From a virus: a stretch of 42,640 nucleotides of DNA. Position 1 is the stretch's first letter; the number at the start of each line of letters is the position of its first letter. The DNA lies in IMG/VR virus record IMGVR_UViG_3300021420_000071, positions 1 to 42,640 of that record. One strand, given 5' to 3'. The notes under the pieces are model-generated. The model had not been told where the DNA came from, did no database searches, and saw only the letters and a list, made by a program, of their open reading frames with translations. Below, in pieces: positions 21,312 through 30,513 of this stretch. The position numbers were made by a program, and so were the translations under genes.

Positions 21312-22346
21312 TTATTGTAATCCGTATTTAGACTTGTAATCTGTTGTTCCTGAATTACTGACTTGCTGACCACCCGTAATACCCTGCAATCTTTTCATAA
21401 CATTAGTAGCCGCCGTAATACGATTATTTGCATCAATCCTCATAGAACCATCCTGGGGGTCTAATAATGCTTTCATCTGCGCATCTGATTGAAAACCATT
21501 AACTAAATCTTGAGATTCCTTACGAGCCGCATCAGATAATGCCTGTCCTGATAAAGTAGGGTTCTGTAGACGAGCATATCCGTTAGCCACCGTATTAACC
21601 GCTTGCAATATCTGAGTTGCTTTAGGATTACCTTGAATTTCATTAGCACCTGATACTAATGCTTTATTCAATAAAGGTATTGTTGACCTATCAAAATTCT
21701 TTGAAAGGCTTAAAAGATAATCTGAATTTAATTCAAAATCTTGATGGAAAGAATCAAGATTATTGAAATTCTTAGCGAAAGCACCTGCCCCCATTTTAGT
21801 AACAGCAAAATCCATATCAGCTTTAGCAGGATTATAATTTTTATCAATTTGCATAGATTTATCTATAACTGCCTGTTTTTGTTTTGAAAAACCACTAAGC
21901 TGTGAAGGGACTTCTCTCCCATCAACCAATGCTTGTGCGGCAACCGTTATATCATCTTGTGATAATCCTTGTTTTATAGGTTTAAATTTACTATTCTTAG
22001 GAATTGAATAAATTATTTTCCCACTATCAGGGTCAATAATAGCAGTTGTCTTTCCAACAGATTTTATTGGAAGAGGCTTACCACTTGAATCTTGAAGTCC
22101 TTGAACACTAAAAGAACCTTGTTCACCAGGTTGCGCTACCTGTGTTTCACCAGACATCAACCCTTTAACCCCGAGTAGCTGAGTTTCTTGTGATGTTTGT
22201 GCCTGTGCTGCGTCTTTGGCTTGTAGATTTTTGACTACTTCGGCCAAAGCAGCACCTAAACCAGCTTTTTTACCACCTATAGCATAGCCAGTTTTAAGAC
22301 CTTGATTAAAATTCTCTCCAAGATTACCAATATTATCTGCCATCAC
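21312..22346 (-). CDS. Helical virion/internal protein, 344 aa
   Basis: The sequence begins MMADNIGNLGENFNQGLKTG and is largely helical and Gln/Ala-rich, with a central FNNLDSFHQDFELNSDYLLS. There are no cysteines or membrane segments. It lies between two large proteins, so it may belong to an internal or ejection complex. Function is inferred from position only. Confidence 0.5.
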   Translation of the reverse strand: MMADNIGNLGENFNQGLKTGYAIGGKKAGLGAALAEVVKNLQAKDAAQAQTSQETQLLGVKGLMSGETQVAQPGEQGSFSVQGLQDSSGKPLPIKSVGKTTAIIDPDSGKIIYSIPKNSKFKPIKQGLSQDDITVAAQALVDGREVPSQLSGFSKQKQAVIDKSMQIDKNYNPAKADMDFAVTKMGAGAFAKNFNNLDSFHQDFELNSDYLLSLSKNFDRSTIPLLNKALVSGANEIQGNPKATQILQAVNTVANGYARLQNPTLSGQALSDAARKESQDLVNGFQSDAQMKALLDPQDGSMRIDANNRITAATNVMKRLQGITGGQQVSNSGTTDYKSKYGLQ

Positions 22347-22353
22347 TTACTCC

Positions 22354-24192
22354 TTATGCTGCCGCTGGTGCTGGCGTATTCACACCTAATAAATTAACAG
22401 TTGTCGTCGGAGAAGGATTAACTCCTAATCCTTTAGATAATAAATTACCACTTAATGTACCAAGAGTTGTTCGTAAAGATTGAATATCAGCTACGGAAGC
22501 GCCGTATTGAGTTGCAGCTTCTTGAACACTCAACCCTGTAAGGCCAGCCAAATCCTGCATTGTGCTACTATCAACCCCCAACGACTGTTGAATAGCACTC
22601 ATCTGCTCTTGCTGTCCAGCCAAATATCTTGTCTGATTTTCTTGAGCTACAATCTGGTTCTTTTGGTCTGCTGTATTTTGAATTAATTGATTAAGCTCAT
22701 TTTGATATTCACCTGACCCTAATTGACCAACAGAATTAAATGAAGCATCCAACTGTGCCTTAGCATTTGTAAAATTCTGGTCAATCGTTGCGAATGTAGA
22801 AGCGAAGTACGGGTCATTCGCTGCCAAAGCAGGATTTAATGAAGATGGTGGAGTATTAACTATATTTTGCAAAGCAGATTGAGCAGATGCCCCTAACGGG
22901 GTCACTGCGCCACCTTTCATTTCATTCTGGATAGCAGCTTGTAAAGCTGTTTGGTCAGGTGGAGTTTGTAATGTAGGAGAACCAAGCAAAGAAGACGCTC
23001 CCAATGTAGCAGCCCCTAATGCCAAAGGATTTTTAAGCAATCCACTCAAAGGAGAAGCTGCTGCGGGTGTTGCTGCTGCCGGAGTTGTTGCTGCGGCAGG
23101 TGTATTTCCTAAAACATTAGCCCCTGGAGTTGCAGCCGTAGTTATACCTGCACCTGCTTGTGGTGTCTGTTGTGCCACCGTAGAAGGTAATCCAGTTATA
23201 GGGTCAACGGTGGTTGAAGGCAATCCTGACTGTAATGGTTGTCCCAGGACATTCCCTTGTTGACTATTTAGCAAAGTCATAGCCGGAGAATTTGTTCCAC
23301 CAACACCCGTACTTCCACCTAATCCACCGCTTGAAGGTTGAATAAGGCTTGCTATTGGCGCAGTAGATGTAGGAAGGCTTGGAGTAGCAGCGTTAAAGGC
23401 ATTGGTAACGTTACCTAATAATGGAACACCTGAACCTGCTACACCTGTCCCTGAAGCTGCACCTAATGTCAATCCAGGTGTAGCAGCCTCACCAGCAGCC
23501 ACACCAGGGGTAGCCAATGCGCTTGGAGCCAACGAAGCGGCGGTTGTAGGCACACCAGCAGCCCCAAATGAAGCACCACCTAACCCAGTAGCAGCGTTTA
23601 AAGCACCACCAGCACCGAAGCCTGGGATGCCGCTTACAAAAGTATTTAAACCACTACCAGCACCAGATACTAAACCGCTTCCGGCTGCACTTAATCCGCC
23701 AGAAGCAAGACCTTCTGCCCCACCTAATAATGCGCCTCCAAGTCCAGCACCAACACCACCAACTCCAAATCCTTTTAAAGCACCTCCAAGTATATTTCCA
23801 CCCTGAATACCATTTTGTATTGCTCCACCAGCAGCAGCAGCTAAAGGTAAATATCCCAATGAAGCTCCACCCGTAAAAGGAGCCAAAGCCACAGCAGCCA
23901 CATCACCTAAAATACCTCCAAGACCACCGCCTCCAAAAACTTGACTAAAAAAGTTAGAACCAGATTTATAGTAAATTCCGTCGAGGTCAGGGGCTTCCCC
24001 ATGATGCTTTTCCATCAAGTGATTAACTTCGTGCGTCAAAGTTCCAATATCAATTTCTTTAACTCCTGTTTCACGAACAAAAGCTAAACCTTTTTCGGGG
24101 TCAGCGCAGCCGAGGCTCTCCCTGGCTCTACTATACGGTAAATTATTGAACTCAGCGTCGTTTAAAATTTGCACATGATAGGTTTGTTTCAT
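22354..24192 (-). CDS. Metallopeptidase-headed Gly/Ala-rich virion protein
   Basis: The first 70 residues include TGVKEIDIGTLTHEVNHLME followed by KHHGEAPDLDGIYY. H-E-x-x-H is the zinc site of gluzincin-like peptidases. A long Gly/Ala/Leu-rich stretch follows (FGGGGLGGILGDVAAVALAP and on for about 300 residues), with hydrophobic segments that could insert into membranes. The C-terminal third is Gln-rich and helical. A peptidase joined to a membrane-active region fits an ejected protein that helps DNA cross the envelope. Confidence 0.6.
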   Translation of the reverse strand: MKQTYHVQILNDAEFNNLPYSRARESLGCADPEKGLAFVRETGVKEIDIGTLTHEVNHLMEKHHGEAPDLDGIYYKSGSNFFSQVFGGGGLGGILGDVAAVALAPFTGGASLGYLPLAAAAGGAIQNGIQGGNILGGALKGFGVGGVGAGLGGALLGGAEGLASGGLSAAGSGLVSGAGSGLNTFVSGIPGFGAGGALNAATGLGGASFGAAGVPTTAASLAPSALATPGVAAGEAATPGLTLGAASGTGVAGSGVPLLGNVTNAFNAATPSLPTSTAPIASLIQPSSGGLGGSTGVGGTNSPAMTLLNSQQGNVLGQPLQSGLPSTTVDPITGLPSTVAQQTPQAGAGITTAATPGANVLGNTPAAATTPAAATPAAASPLSGLLKNPLALGAATLGASSLLGSPTLQTPPDQTALQAAIQNEMKGGAVTPLGASAQSALQNIVNTPPSSLNPALAANDPYFASTFATIDQNFTNAKAQLDASFNSVGQLGSGEYQNELNQLIQNTADQKNQIVAQENQTRYLAGQQEQMSAIQQSLGVDSSTMQDLAGLTGLSVQEAATQYGASVADIQSLRTTLGTLSGNLLSKGLGVNPSPTTTVNLLGVNTPAPAAA

Positions 24193-24194
24193 AA

Positions 24195-24863
24195 TTACTC
24201 CCTCATTAATAAAAACTCTTCAACGGTTTTATTATTTTTACTACAATTACAACGCTCACAAGCTATTTCTAAATTTTCATATTCATTTGAACCGCCACGA
24301 CTTATTGGAATTTTATGTTCTACTTCATCTTTACCAAAAGGAATTGATTCTAAACATAAATAACAAGTTAATGTGCCATATTCTTTAATATTATCTTCGT
24401 ATACCATTTGAACTACTTTTAATATTTCAGGATTCTTTCTTCCTCCACGTCTTTGAGAACCATAACATTTGTTTTTAAAATTCAACCAATCCCTATTTTT
24501 TTTAACATATTCACGATAGTATTCTTTATATCTTTCTGGATTCCCTAATTTCCACTTACGTCTGTATTCTATAAAATATTTTCTATTTTCTAAATTCTTT
24601 TTATGAATTAAATCTTTATGACTATTTCTATATTTCTTCCATCTCTTTAAACATTCTTCTCTGTGACTGTAATACCATTCCCTTGCCACTTTCCTACGAT
24701 ATTCCTTACCTTTTTCGCTATTTAACCATTTTTCTTGTCTTATCCTATTCTTTTCTTTAAAAATATTAGTCTTTCTATATTCCTTAAAATAATTTTTAGA
24801 ATAATTTTTAATGTGTTCTTTATTATTTAATTTCCATTGTTTCATATAATCGGACTTATTCAT
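24195..24863 (-). CDS. HNH endonuclease, 222 aa
   Basis: A basic, Tyr/Lys/Arg-rich N-terminal 140 residues (SEKGKEYRRKVAREWYYSHR) leads to the HNH core. It has CYLC, KDEVEHKIPISRGGSNEYEN, and then ACERCNCSKNNKT. These supply the two CxxC zinc knuckles and the catalytic H. This is a stand-alone homing-type enzyme inserted between tail-associated genes. Its base composition is AT-rich compared with its neighbours. It overlaps the upstream gene by 4 bases. Confidence 0.8.
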   Translation of the reverse strand: MNKSDYMKQWKLNNKEHIKNYSKNYFKEYRKTNIFKEKNRIRQEKWLNSEKGKEYRRKVAREWYYSHREECLKRWKKYRNSHKDLIHKKNLENRKYFIEYRRKWKLGNPERYKEYYREYVKKNRDWLNFKNKCYGSQRRGGRKNPEILKVVQMVYEDNIKEYGTLTCYLCLESIPFGKDEVEHKIPISRGGSNEYENLEIACERCNCSKNNKTVEEFLLMRE

Positions 24864-25213
24864 ATATTTTTCCTAAACGTCCTTAAAACTTTCTTCTTAA
24901 AATCCCATTGACGCCAATACGCCGTATCAACATTCTTAAAATTATCTTTGATGTATTTTATAAATCCGTGATAGTGCCTATGAATCAACCTCACATTATC
25001 AGGGTCTTTATTTGTTATCAGTTGAGCCAAATAAACAATATGCCCATCAGGATTATCTTCCAATACAGCCCAAGGGTCAGCATCAGTAAAATTCTTCTCA
25101 TTATTGGTAATGTAAAATGTCAAAAATCCATGTAAAACACCATTTGAAACAAAAGGAATCAATCGTCCTTTTTCTAACATTTTTTCGTAGTATTGTTTGT
25201 GTTCGATTATCAT
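24860..25213 (-). CDS. GNAT-like acyltransferase-related protein, 117 aa
   Basis: The start at 25213 (ATGATAATC) overlaps the previous stop. The sequence RLIPFVSNGVLHGFLTFYIT, then HIVYLAQLITNKD and RLIHRHYHGFIKYIKDNF, has the strand order of small GNAT-like phage proteins. An acetyl-CoA pyrophosphate loop is not obvious, so it may be a structural relative rather than an enzyme. Confidence 0.5.
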   Translation of the reverse strand: MIIEHKQYYEKMLEKGRLIPFVSNGVLHGFLTFYITNNEKNFTDADPWAVLEDNPDGHIVYLAQLITNKDPDNVRLIHRHYHGFIKYIKDNFKNVDTAYWRQWDFKKKVLRTFRKNI

Positions 25214-25704
25214 GCCATCTGCTCGCATACAATATATAAAGAATATTTAGGGCTACCAGCTATTCCAGCAATAGCCGTCGCATAAGTAATAGCCACACCA
25301 TTAACAGCTTCAATAAATGTACTCCCTGTTGAAGCATTATTTCCTGATAAATCAACGCTCGAAGCTGGCTGTACCGTCCTTGCCCCTTGGTCGTCACTCC
25401 AACCAATCGTACAGGTAAGTGTTCCTGTACCAGTAGTTGTCGTACACATATAAACTGAAACTCTGAATAAACCATTTGCTGAAGGCGTAAACAAGGTCTT
25501 AGTGGTAATCGCTGCCCCTTGACCTGTAGCACTAATAACATTGACTATCGTTGACTGCCCACGTCCTGAATTATTAAACTCAATAAATAACCACGCTGAA
25601 TTTACATCATCCCAAAGGTATAGCCTTCTAGTCGTACCGCTGATATACATTAAATGCTCGCCCTGCTCACCTGTCCAAGTAGGTACAGTTGACACCTCTC
25701 TCAT
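25210..25704 (-). CDS. Virion protein whose start is displaced by an HNH insertion
   Basis: From ATG 25704 it is 164 residues (MREVSTVPTWTGEQGEHLMY, then ISGTTRRLYLWDDVNSAWLF). The second half is all-beta and Thr-rich, consistent with a tail or fibre-base protein. The same frame stays open upstream to about 25809 (LKIGNYQFTIGTRQDLSLVD, then VLDTIQSIINNGRYQ). That extra 35 residues reads like the natural N-terminus, but it has no ATG, GTG or TTG. Its first codons overlap the end of the HNH gene. The true start may be a non-standard CTG at 25809 or the internal ATG. Confidence 0.6.
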   Translation of the reverse strand: MREVSTVPTWTGEQGEHLMYISGTTRRLYLWDDVNSAWLFIEFNNSGRGQSTIVNVISATGQGAAITTKTLFTPSANGLFRVSVYMCTTTTGTGTLTCTIGWSDDQGARTVQPASSVDLSGNNASTGSTFIEAVNGVAITYATAIAGIAGSPKYSLYIVCEQMA

Positions 25705-25805
25705 TTGGTATCTACCATTGTTGATGATACTTTGAATGGTATCTAAGACATCTACCAGAGAGAGGTCTTGACGAGTTCCTATGGTGAATTGATAATTTCC
25801 GATTT

Positions 25806-26375
25806 TCAGGAAACACCAACCTTTCTTGATAATTCTTCAAAACTCTTAAATTTAGTTTTCATGTGACAACTTCTGCATAAAGTAACTAAATTATCTATAG
25901 AACAATTTTCTTTATTATTATCTTTATGATGAATATCTAATTTTCTATTAAATTCCAATTCAGGAACTCCACATAATTGACATATAAAATTATCTCTAAC
26001 TCGTACACGTTCTTTTAATTGTTTATTAAAATTTTGCGTATATCCTTTAATATTTTTACCTTCATATAACCAAAATGGTTCCTTTCCACCAGTCATTGCT
26101 TTACTATGATTTATACGTGCTTCTAAAGTAGGAACATTTCCAACACAATATTTATTTCCTTTAGACGCTTTACCAATTTTTTTCTTTGCTTGTTTTGTAT
26201 GTTTCCACCAAGGTTTTCTTTGCGTACCTTGAAGAGTCTTATTATTCCTATTAAAAATATTCTGACATTCCCTATTACAGAAAAAATTAACAAACCTACC
26301 TTCATAACATCTTTTCTTAGATATTTCTTTATTACAAGTCTTACAATTAGTTTTAAATTGACTAAATGGTGGCAT
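25806..26375 (-). CDS. HNH homing endonuclease with NUMOD3-like region
   Basis: ATG 26375 lies 2 bases beyond the end of the hub gene (a TTG at 26381 is the alternative). The N-terminus has zinc knuckles (CKTCNKEISKK, CNRECQNIF). A middle region (WWKHTKQAKKKIGKASKGNK) is like NUMOD3. The HNH core is RDNFICQLCGVPELEFNRKL, then DIHHKDNNKENCSIDNLVTL with CRSCH. The combination is typical of phage homing endonucleases. Its insertion seems to have removed the start codon of the gene downstream. Confidence 0.8.
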   Translation of the reverse strand: MPPFSQFKTNCKTCNKEISKKRCYEGRFVNFFCNRECQNIFNRNNKTLQGTQRKPWWKHTKQAKKKIGKASKGNKYCVGNVPTLEARINHSKAMTGGKEPFWLYEGKNIKGYTQNFNKQLKERVRVRDNFICQLCGVPELEFNRKLDIHHKDNNKENCSIDNLVTLCRSCHMKTKFKSFEELSRKVGVS

Positions 26376-26377
26376 AA

Positions 26378-29116
26378 TCAACTTGTCTGTCTGTCCTCAA
26401 TTTCTGTCCCCAACGCCGTCCCAAACAAATCACACCCGTAAATCGTCCCTGCCAATTGCGTCGAATTATCCTGTATTTTTATCTGAAACATATTCTCTAT
26501 AGTTCCAATATCTAAATCTATCGTAGAGCCAAAGGCAAAAGAATCGTTCCTGTCATAATTAAAAGTCTGTACCGAGTTCCAAGTTACGTTCCAATCGCAA
26601 CGGTACTGAAAATTCATTGTCAACCCAACACCGGAAGAAATTTGTTTTACATACAGAAATAATTGAAGTAATTTAGTCAATAACCCTGCCGATTGAGGTC
26701 TAATCTTACCAGAAACCCAATAAGCATTTATAGCGGAACCGTCATCAGAGTTACCACTTTCCATTTGGTACATATATCCACTTTGACCTGAAGTATATAA
26801 TATTTCTAATTTACTGGTTGAAATAGCAAATAGAGAACTTGCAAAAACTTGATTATCGTAAGGATAAATACCACCAGTTTTCCAGTCGTAAACAAAGGCG
26901 TATTTAACGGTAGTGTCCGAATTTAAAACACAATATAAAATGTATTCTGAAGTATCAGTCTTTGCAACAGCATGAAACAAATCTGTGTAGGTATAATTCA
27001 TGTCTGAAAATGCTATGGGAGTATCAGAATCAGAAAATAAATCATTAGATTTTTCAGTTCCTAATTCATATATAATTTGAACATTATAACCATCAAAAAT
27101 GGCTAATTTCTTGTCAGTGGTTAGAAAAAGTAAAACAGTTCCAATAGTTCCACCTAAATCAATTTCTTTAATTGTGTAATGGCTTGGACAACCAGTACCT
27201 AAAACAAGGTCAATTTGGAATGTAGGATTACTTCCAAGATAGGTTACACGAAATATTGAATATCTCTTAAAAACATACATTTTACCTTTAAGTATCCTTA
27301 CCCCTGTAACAACATCACCGTCATTTGTATTAAAAGCAGTAAAAAATTGATTAGCCGCAGGCCAAGTAGTGTAATCATTAACAGCGGAAAATTGATACCC
27401 ATTATTCTGTCCTCTTGGCGCAATAGCAAAACAATAATTCTGCCATACAACAATAAATTTACATAATGGGGCTGCCGAAACAACAGAAACGCTTGCACCA
27501 GATACTCCGCTAAATGAATAAAGCCCAATATCAGTATTAATTAATGCCGTTCCAGATTGCCAATCTGAAAATGTTAAAAATCTTGAAGAAGTTAATGCAC
27601 CTGAAATACCTGAATAAGCTGCTGATGGAACTGTAAAATTAGAAGTCCATCGTGCTATGCCATTACTTATCCTGTATTCATCCATAGCTCCATTAAAATA
27701 GTTGGTACCTGTATTTTCATTGCCTATAACCAAAGTCCCACCAAAATCAGGAATTGAATTAGTGCCTATTGCAGTATTAACAGTATTTGTTGCCGCAACG
27801 CCATTGACAAAAAGATAAATATTTGTACCATATCTTACTAAAGCTAAATGTACCCAAGCGCTTAATGAAATAGCTGGAAAAGTAAAACTATAACTTGCTA
27901 ATGTTACCCCTCCTGATACAACAGCAAAGTTTCCTGCAGTTGTTGAAGATAAATAAAAATACATACGATTATTGTTATCATTATTTGGACGATTATAATA
28001 TAGCATTGCATTCTGATTTGCCGCTCCGCTTATTGCAACCGCATACATCCATAAATCAATAGTAAAATCATTAGCTCCAAATGCCCAATCAGCAGAATCA
28101 GGGATACTTAAATATCCTGTAGAACCATCAAATTGACAAGAAGCAGTACCAAATTTTGGATTAGCTGTATCTAAATCACAAGTACCATGGGCTGTAACTG
28201 TTTTTGGATTAACAGTTGATGAATCTGTAATAGTAGTAGATTCATCTGAACCATCCATGTGAAGCATCAAAACTGTATAAGAGTCAAAAGCCGTTCCAAT
28301 ATTTAAAGGTGCCCAAGAACCATTAGGCGTTCCTAATGAAGTCTTATTCATTCCATATAAAGAAGTTCCAAAAACTCCAATTATTTGAGATTTAGAACTA
28401 AAATCAAACATGGCATACCCAACATTCCCAAAAGCTCCGGAAGTAATATAAACTTCAAAACAAGCATTATATTGAGTTTCTGAAGTCCATGTCGTTCCGT
28501 CATAATGGCTCATTGAACCATTGGGATAAATAACGTCATAGTTATCAACCCCCCAATTAACATAATTACTCGAACTAATAGAAAAAGAACTTTTTAAGAC
28601 AATATGATATTGAGTTCCTGCGACAAGTGTGGGATTAGTTGCAAATGTAAATTTAGCCCATCCATAAGACGTTGTTAAAGTGGTTACATCAAAATTAGCA
28701 GAATCACCATTTGTTACTGATGTACCAGAAGGAACTCCACCGCTATCAGTTTCAATAGATATGGTGATATTACCCGTAGGTGCACCTGTTTTTTTCAGCC
28801 ACAATCTTATTGAAGTAACTGTAGAAGATGTCTTTGGTTTAAAACCTTGAGAAATATTTGTGTTTGTTGCGGTATCACGCCACGTATGGTCAAAAGTTTG
28901 ATACCCTGGAGGGTAAAAAGCGTCTAATCCATCTGAAGGAACTTGTGAAGAATTTACCTTTGAAAAACCACCTCTTTTAACTAACCTATTCTTCATCCCT
29001 GAAGTATGCCAATTCTTCATGTTAGGGCTTGAAGTCAAAGGCATAATAAGGATAGGAGTTCGGGTATCCTGTCCACCTGAAAAATCGTTAATTAGCCCAA
29101 CTTGTGATTTTAACAT
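26378..29116 (-). CDS. P22 gp10-like tail hub with LamG and beta-sandwich inserts
   Basis: The 912-residue protein begins QVGLINDFSGGQDTRTPILI and RLVKRGGFSKV, the pattern of P22 gp10-type hub/stabilisation proteins, which plug the adaptor ring. At about residues 75-225 there is a beta-sandwich module (FKPKTSSTVTSIRLWLKKTG, ISIETDSGGVPSG). At about 330-500 there is a LamG domain (FDGSTGYLSIPDSADWAFGA, FNGAMDEYRISNGIARW). The hub sequence then resumes (FIVVWQNYCFAIAPRGQNNG onward). The inserts could bind glycans during adsorption. The start lies next to the gp4-like gene. Confidence 0.7.
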   Translation of the reverse strand: MLKSQVGLINDFSGGQDTRTPILIMPLTSSPNMKNWHTSGMKNRLVKRGGFSKVNSSQVPSDGLDAFYPPGYQTFDHTWRDTATNTNISQGFKPKTSSTVTSIRLWLKKTGAPTGNITISIETDSGGVPSGTSVTNGDSANFDVTTLTTSYGWAKFTFATNPTLVAGTQYHIVLKSSFSISSSNYVNWGVDNYDVIYPNGSMSHYDGTTWTSETQYNACFEVYITSGAFGNVGYAMFDFSSKSQIIGVFGTSLYGMNKTSLGTPNGSWAPLNIGTAFDSYTVLMLHMDGSDESTTITDSSTVNPKTVTAHGTCDLDTANPKFGTASCQFDGSTGYLSIPDSADWAFGANDFTIDLWMYAVAISGAANQNAMLYYNRPNNDNNNRMYFYLSSTTAGNFAVVSGGVTLASYSFTFPAISLSAWVHLALVRYGTNIYLFVNGVAATNTVNTAIGTNSIPDFGGTLVIGNENTGTNYFNGAMDEYRISNGIARWTSNFTVPSAAYSGISGALTSSRFLTFSDWQSGTALINTDIGLYSFSGVSGASVSVVSAAPLCKFIVVWQNYCFAIAPRGQNNGYQFSAVNDYTTWPAANQFFTAFNTNDGDVVTGVRILKGKMYVFKRYSIFRVTYLGSNPTFQIDLVLGTGCPSHYTIKEIDLGGTIGTVLLFLTTDKKLAIFDGYNVQIIYELGTEKSNDLFSDSDTPIAFSDMNYTYTDLFHAVAKTDTSEYILYCVLNSDTTVKYAFVYDWKTGGIYPYDNQVFASSLFAISTSKLEILYTSGQSGYMYQMESGNSDDGSAINAYWVSGKIRPQSAGLLTKLLQLFLYVKQISSGVGLTMNFQYRCDWNVTWNSVQTFNYDRNDSFAFGSTIDLDIGTIENMFQIKIQDNSTQLAGTIYGCDLFGTALGTEIEDRQTS

Positions 29117-29839
29117 TTATTGAACATTCTTATAATCCATCATTGAAACGCCACGAGAAGTGTTTATAGGAATAACTGGCTTACCAATACGAGGAGTCCT
29201 ACCCTTTTCATCATCAGTCCTATCAGCAGAATCCAAAATCTTTTTGGCCTTTGCTTCCCATGCGGCCATAGCATCTAAATCTCCTTGCTTGCCAAGTAAA
29301 TCTGAAATGGCAAAATAAACAATAGCCAACTGTTCAGAAGTGTCTGGAACATCAGGAATATCAGTATCATTGACTAATTCGATAGGTTTTTTAATGTAGT
29401 CAAAATTGATATCTACAGCTTGAGTGATAAATGAACTGGAAGGAAGAGGCGAAAATTGTATCTGTAATACACCAGTTACCTTTGTTATCCTACAACTTTC
29501 AGGAGTTCCTACAATGGTATTATTGACTATATTTGCCCAATGTTCATCATCAATAACGTCTATTTCTAATCTCTCGCCAGCTAAAACATACCAACAAGAA
29601 ATAATACGGTCAAAATCAGGTGCGGCTGTAAGGATGTTGTAGGCTTGAGTTGATGCAACGGGAACTAATGAGGATTCTCTTTTTAATATTTCCCAATTCC
29701 TTAAACCTGCTATGCGACGTACAGCGTCCTTAACCGCCGTCTGCGCTTTGGTCTTGGAATTGGTGATATTGTTTACGTTGGCATAGTCTTGGACTCTGCC
29801 ATAAAGGTCACTGTACTGTAAACCGTAAGAGGGAGACAT
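29117..29839 (-). CDS. P22 gp4-like head-tail adaptor
   Basis: The 240-residue protein starts LQYSDLYGRVQDYANVNNIT followed by AQTAVKDAVRRIAGLRNWE. It has a middle section LVPVASTQAYNILTAAPDFD. This matches adaptor proteins of the P22 gp4/tail accessory type, which bind the portal. It directly precedes the hub gene, the usual order. Contact residues cannot be read from the sequence. Confidence 0.65.
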   Translation of the reverse strand: MSPSYGLQYSDLYGRVQDYANVNNITNSKTKAQTAVKDAVRRIAGLRNWEILKRESSLVPVASTQAYNILTAAPDFDRIISCWYVLAGERLEIDVIDDEHWANIVNNTIVGTPESCRITKVTGVLQIQFSPLPSSSFITQAVDINFDYIKKPIELVNDTDIPDVPDTSEQLAIVYFAISDLLGKQGDLDAMAAWEAKAKKILDSADRTDDEKGRTPRIGKPVIPINTSRGVSMMDYKNVQ

Positions 29840-29841
29840 AT

Positions 29842-30276
29842 TTAAACATCCGAAGTATGTTCTTTAATAACTTGGAAAATCATATTCAATTTAGAAATTT
29901 TGTTCTGTGCTTCCATTGTCAAAACTTCCAAATTTTTTTCTTTACCAGTATTGGACTTAATCAAATCCTCATGGTTCTTAATAGTTTCATTGGCCTGTAA
30001 CAATCTATCATTGGCCTCTATATCACGTTGATTAGCCCTTGTAAGTTTATCCTGGGCATCTTTCATCATCTCATCAATAGTATCTTTTGTATTCTGGATT
30101 GCAGCAGTTTTTTTAGCATTAAGAGCTATAATCTCTTGAGTTAATTTATCTCTTTGAGATTCCAATTCTTTGAGATTATTTGTCAACGTCTGCTGTTGAT
30201 TTCTTAAAGCTCGTACTTCCGAATCTAATTGTCCAACGGCTTCGTCTAAAACTGAACTAAAACTTTTTCTGTCCAT
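29842..30276 (-). CDS. Coiled-coil virion-module protein, 144 aa
   Basis: ATG 30276 has GAGGTGTCGT before it, and an upstream in-frame ATG at 30411 lies in the previous gene. The protein is a continuous coiled coil (AVGQLDSEVRALRNQQQTLT, LKELESQRDKLTQEIIALNA) to near the end. No membrane segment is present. A scaffold, chaperone or tail-shaft role is possible. It overlaps the gene before it by 20 bases. Confidence 0.55.
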   Translation of the reverse strand: MDRKSFSSVLDEAVGQLDSEVRALRNQQQTLTNNLKELESQRDKLTQEIIALNAKKTAAIQNTKDTIDEMMKDAQDKLTRANQRDIEANDRLLQANETIKNHEDLIKSNTGKEKNLEVLTMEAQNKISKLNMIFQVIKEHTSDV

Positions 30277-30487
30277 ACGACACCTCTTTTTTAGATAAAA
30301 CTGTTTCTTTCTTAATAGTCCCAACTTCTTGCAAAGGTTCTTTAGAAACAGGTCTTTCAACCGCTTCAAATTCAAAACAATTTGGAAGTGTGAAAATAAA
30401 ATCCCTGACAACCTGTTCTGTAATATCTAAGGTATGATTGTTTTCAGGAGTAAAATTAAATGGTCTTCTACCATAGGTTACCCTCAA
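30257..30487 (-). CDS. Small virion-module protein, 76 aa
   Basis: The likely start is TTG at 30487, with GGGAGG about 10 bases upstream and no ATG available. The sequence is RVTYGRRPFNFTPENNHTLD, then ITEQVVRDFIFTLPNCFEFE, and a basic tail. Small proteins beginning in a similar way precede adaptor genes in comparable phages. Function unknown. Confidence 0.5.
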   Translation of the reverse strand: MRVTYGRRPFNFTPENNHTLDITEQVVRDFIFTLPNCFEFEAVERPVSKEPLQEVGTIKKETVLSKKEVSYGQKKF

Positions 30488-30513
30488 ATGTGTTCGTCCT
30501 CCCTTATAATGAA

